Shown here: positions 5,652 through 7,599 of the stretch, piece by piece
How the letters are laid out: every line of letters begins with the position of its first letter
How positions within the stretch are numbered: position 1 is the first letter of the stretch
Source of the DNA: an uncultured bacterium
GTDB lineage: Bacteria; Chloroflexota; Anaerolineae; JACIWP01
Assembly (NCBI GenBank): GCA_903872005.1
Contig: CAIQJD010000135.1
Location: 1 to 7,599, forward strand
Reading direction: 5' to 3'
DNA length: 7,599 nt
Notes under the pieces: generated by a model
What the model was told of the DNA's origin: nothing
The model's database searches: none
The model's input: only the letters and a program-made list of their open reading frames with translations
Translations under genes and position numbers: made by a program

Positions 5652-7599
5652 CGGGTCATACGCCAGGCGCGGCAGCGACCCGCCGCTGACGATGGTCTCC
5701 GCCGAGATGAGCAGTTGGTCGCCGGCCGGCGCTAACTGCCGCACGAAGGTGTACGTGCTCGATCCGCCGGTCAGGGTATTGCTGGAATAACCGACCAGGT
5801 ATTGCCCCGTGCGGGTGTTGCAGACCACATCCGGCTTGGGATAGTCGCTGGTGTAAGTCGCCAGCTTGTGCGCGTACGCCTGAATCATCTGGTTCGGCCC
5901 GATGAGGCCGCCGGCGGCGCGGATGCGCTGCCCCTTCACGTCGCGATAGTCCTGGCCGGCCGGCAGCGTCGGACTATCCACATCGGGGAGCAACACCTGC
6001 GTCGCCTGCCACACCACCATGAACTCGTCCAACACCGGGTTGTACGTCACTTCGGGATAACGCTCGCTCTTCAGGTAGCCCGATCCATCCGAAATCTTGA
6101 AGGTGCTTTGCAGCGTCCCATCGGCCCCCACCCAGGCCCCGTAGATGTCAATATCCAGGCGCTCGTAGAGCGGCAGGCCGGGCTGCGTCGCCGTCACCGG
6201 ATGCGGGTTGGGGTGCGCGCCGGCCCCGTCGCGATCATCTTCCCACACCGCCAGGTAACGATTGCGGCGCGGGTCATAGGCGATGCGGGCGTATTCCTGG
6301 ATGCGCCGAGCCGCGCCGAGGATCTGATGGGTGGTGTTGCCGGCGTCCACCGTCAAGAGCGGGTCCTGGGCGAAGGCGCGCCCGCCGGCGGCCGAGATGA
6401 CGTTGTAATGAATGTCCTTGAAGGTCGTCCCGTCGTTCACCGTCGTCTGATAGAGCGTGCGGTAGAGCGTGCGCGTGCGCCCATCGTGCCAGGCGAGGAG
6501 CCACGACTGATTGACCGGGCTGTAGGCGATGCCGGGGTGCCACTGCTGGTCGTCAATGCGGTCGGGGGCGATATTGGCAGCCTGAATCAAGAACGAGGAA
6601 CTCACCGTCGGCGTGATGCCGCCGGCGACTTCCAGGAACGCGCCGCGCACGTCATAGCCATAGCCCATGTAGCCGTCCCAGGCCCCCTGCGAATCGTAGG
6701 GCGGGACCATGAAGTCGTACTTGTGCTCTTGCCAGGCGAGCAGGTATTTGCCGAGCTGCGGACTCCACGCGGCGACCGGCCACTCCTGGTCTTGCGGCTT
6801 CAGCTCGACCGTGATCAGCCCGCTCCCCTTGATTGTGCCATCCAGGTTGAGGCGATAGGCCAGGATGTGCTTGCCGCCACGCCGGCCGAACTCGCAGTAG
6901 TGGGCCGGGTCCAGCGCCGAGCAATCGGTCCACAGCGCCAGATATTCGTTCAGGTCGCCATTGTAGACGATGTACGGCTCGGTCTGCGTGGCCGAGGCCG
7001 GCGGGCCGAATTGCACGGTCTGGGTGGTCAGGAGCGCGAAGGGATAGGGCGTGCTGGTGCGCGTCGGCGTGCTGGTCGCGCCGGTGGCTGTGACTGTCGG
7101 CGTGGCCGTTTGGGTCAGCGTCGGCGTGCTGGTCGGGGTATGGGTGAAAGTCGCCGTCGGGCCGGCCGTGGGCGTGGCGGTCGGCGTCGCGGTGCGGGTG
7201 GGCGTCGGGCCGCCGGCCGTCGGCGTCGCTGAAGGCGTCAGCGTGTGCGTCGGTGTGGCCGTCGCGCTGGGCGTGGTCGTGAAGGTCGGCGAGCTGGCCG
7301 GCGTTGGCGTCTGGGAGCTGGTCGGCGTGCGGCTGGGGGTCAGCGAGCCGGTCGGCGTCCGCGTGGGGCCGCCATAGGGCCGGAAAGAGACGACGAGCTG
7401 CGGGCGCAAGGTCTGATTGCTGTACTGGCTGGAAAAGAAGCCGTATTCGATGCCGCCGTCGCTGCGCCCATTGAGCAACAGGCCGTAGTTGTGCTGCGGA
7501 TCGCTGGCCCAGCTCTGCGCGAGGCCGGTGATATCCCACTCAAACCAGGCTTGATAGGCAGTGAGGGTGGTGCCGGCGACCACATCGGGGTCACGATCG
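5517..7599 (-). CDS. DNRLRE-domain / Pro-Thr linker / predicted seven-bladed beta-propeller protein, N-terminus beyond window
   Basis: At least 693 codons, open to the right edge (D-R-D-P-D precedes the GTG at 7583, which is probably internal). Its exact function is not recognised. Numbered from that GTG, residues 12-67 resemble the C-terminal half of a DNRLRE (CBM96-like) extracellular domain ([29 protein letters not shown]). Residues 73-180 are a Pro/Thr/Ser-rich flexible linker. Residues 200-688 contain seven copies of a motif like xYxPxxxxYLLAW, beginning near 203, 269, 350, 432, 510, 584 and 638, as in a beta-propeller. There are very few cysteines (C221, C230, C588). The composition suggests a secreted or surface protein; the signal peptide would lie outside the window. 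The C-terminus ends in a short [13 protein letters not shown] tail. Its last 44 codons are duplicated at 3801-3935, yet this copy is intact. It converges on mutS2. Confidence 0.85.
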   Translation of the reverse strand, partial: DRDPDVVAGTTLTAYQAWFEWDITGLAQSWASDPQHNYGLLLNGRSDGGIEYGFFSSQYSNQTLRPQLVVSFRPYGGPTRTPTGSLTPSRTPTSSQTPTPASSPTFTTTPSATATPTHTLTPSATPTAGGPTPTRTATPTATPTAGPTATFTHTPTSTPTLTQTATPTVTATGATSTPTRTSTPYPFALLTTQTVQFGPPASATQTEPYIVYNGDLNEYLALWTDCSALDPAHYCEFGRRGGKHILAYRLNLDGTIKGSGLITVELKPQDQEWPVAAWSPQLGKYLLAWQEHKYDFMVPPYDSQGAWDGYMGYGYDVRGAFLEVAGGITPTVSSSFLIQAANIAPDRIDDQQWHPGIAYSPVNQSWLLAWHDGRTRTLYRTLYQTTVNDGTTFKDIHYNVISAAGGRAFAQDPLLTVDAGNTTHQILGAARRIQEYARIAYDPRRNRYLAVWEDDRDGAGAHPNPHPVTATQPGLPLYERLDIDIYGAWVGADGTLQSTFKISDGSGYLKSERYPEVTYNPVLDEFMVVWQATQVLLPDVDSPTLPAGQDYRDVKGQRIRAAGGLIGPNQMIQAYAHKLATYTSDYPKPDVVCNTRTGQYLVGYSSNTLTGGSSTYTFVRQLAPAGDQLLISAETIVSGGSLPRLAYDPKHDRYLALWQQAVSAGGTWVTQIKWALIAYATPHTPLPTATLAP
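7044..7367 (-). repeat. Low-complexity Pro/Thr-rich linker-coding repeats
   Basis: About 108 codons dominated by ACC/ACG, CCG/CCC and GCG. On the + strand they appear as irregular copies of GTCGGCGT-like units. The protein segment (TPTATPT, TPSATPT) is a linker type common in secreted Chloroflexota proteins. The units are degenerate, so this is imperfect rather than pure tandem repetition. Confidence 0.8.

Noticed and set aside
5802..7232. Long + strand open frame (476 codons) opposite the propeller gene
   Set aside because: It is rich in R, G, V and A with no recognisable domain, and lies wholly antisense to a frame with clear protein motifs. Long antisense frames are common in GC-rich DNA.
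7051..7377. Val/Gly-rich + strand frame of 108 codons resembling a repeat protein
   Set aside because: It is the antisense reading of the Pro/Thr linker (GTCGGCGT units give V-G-V) and has no ribosome-binding site.

Overview
The window is GC-rich (about two-thirds GC by eye) and looks like bacterial chromosome. Proline/threonine linkers of the TPTATPT type, a DNRLRE-type extracellular domain and a cvpA-mutS2 pair together suggest an uncultured Chloroflexota (Anaerolineae-like) bacterium. That placement is an inference from style and has not been tested by phylogeny.

Left part (1-3801, + strand): the 3' two-thirds of ychF (universal translation-associated P-loop ATPase) enters from the left edge. 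A short intergenic region follows with a good sigma70-like extended -10 promoter. Then comes a two-gene operon: cvpA (CvpA-family membrane protein) and, 13 bases downstream, full-length mutS2 (MutS-type ATPase with a C-terminal Smr domain). A 15-bp perfect hairpin with a T-run ends this operon immediately after the mutS2 stop codon.

Middle part (3936-5476, - strand): a compact type II restriction-modification pair. A beta-type amino-methyltransferase comes first, and a BglII/BstYI-family restriction endonuclease follows with a 4-base ATGA overlap. The methyltransferase has no Shine-Dalgarno sequence. A -10 box sits 7 bases before its ATG, so a leaderless mRNA is likely.

Right part (5517-7599, - strand): a large secreted-type protein gene, open at the right edge. 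It encodes a DNRLRE-like domain, a Pro/Thr-rich linker and seven recurring strand motifs that suggest a seven-bladed beta-propeller.

The main observation joins these parts. The last 44 codons plus stop of the right-hand gene, together with the adjoining terminator hairpin, occur twice in direct orientation (3760-3935 and 5477-5651). The core aligns over 154 ungapped bases with 4 mismatches. The two copies bracket the restriction-modification pair exactly, and the left copy joins it one base beyond the endonuclease stop codon. This is the architecture expected if the pair inserted between two convergent genes with a long target duplication, leaving the host gene intact and a 135-base gene fragment behind. 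No transposase or integrase is present.
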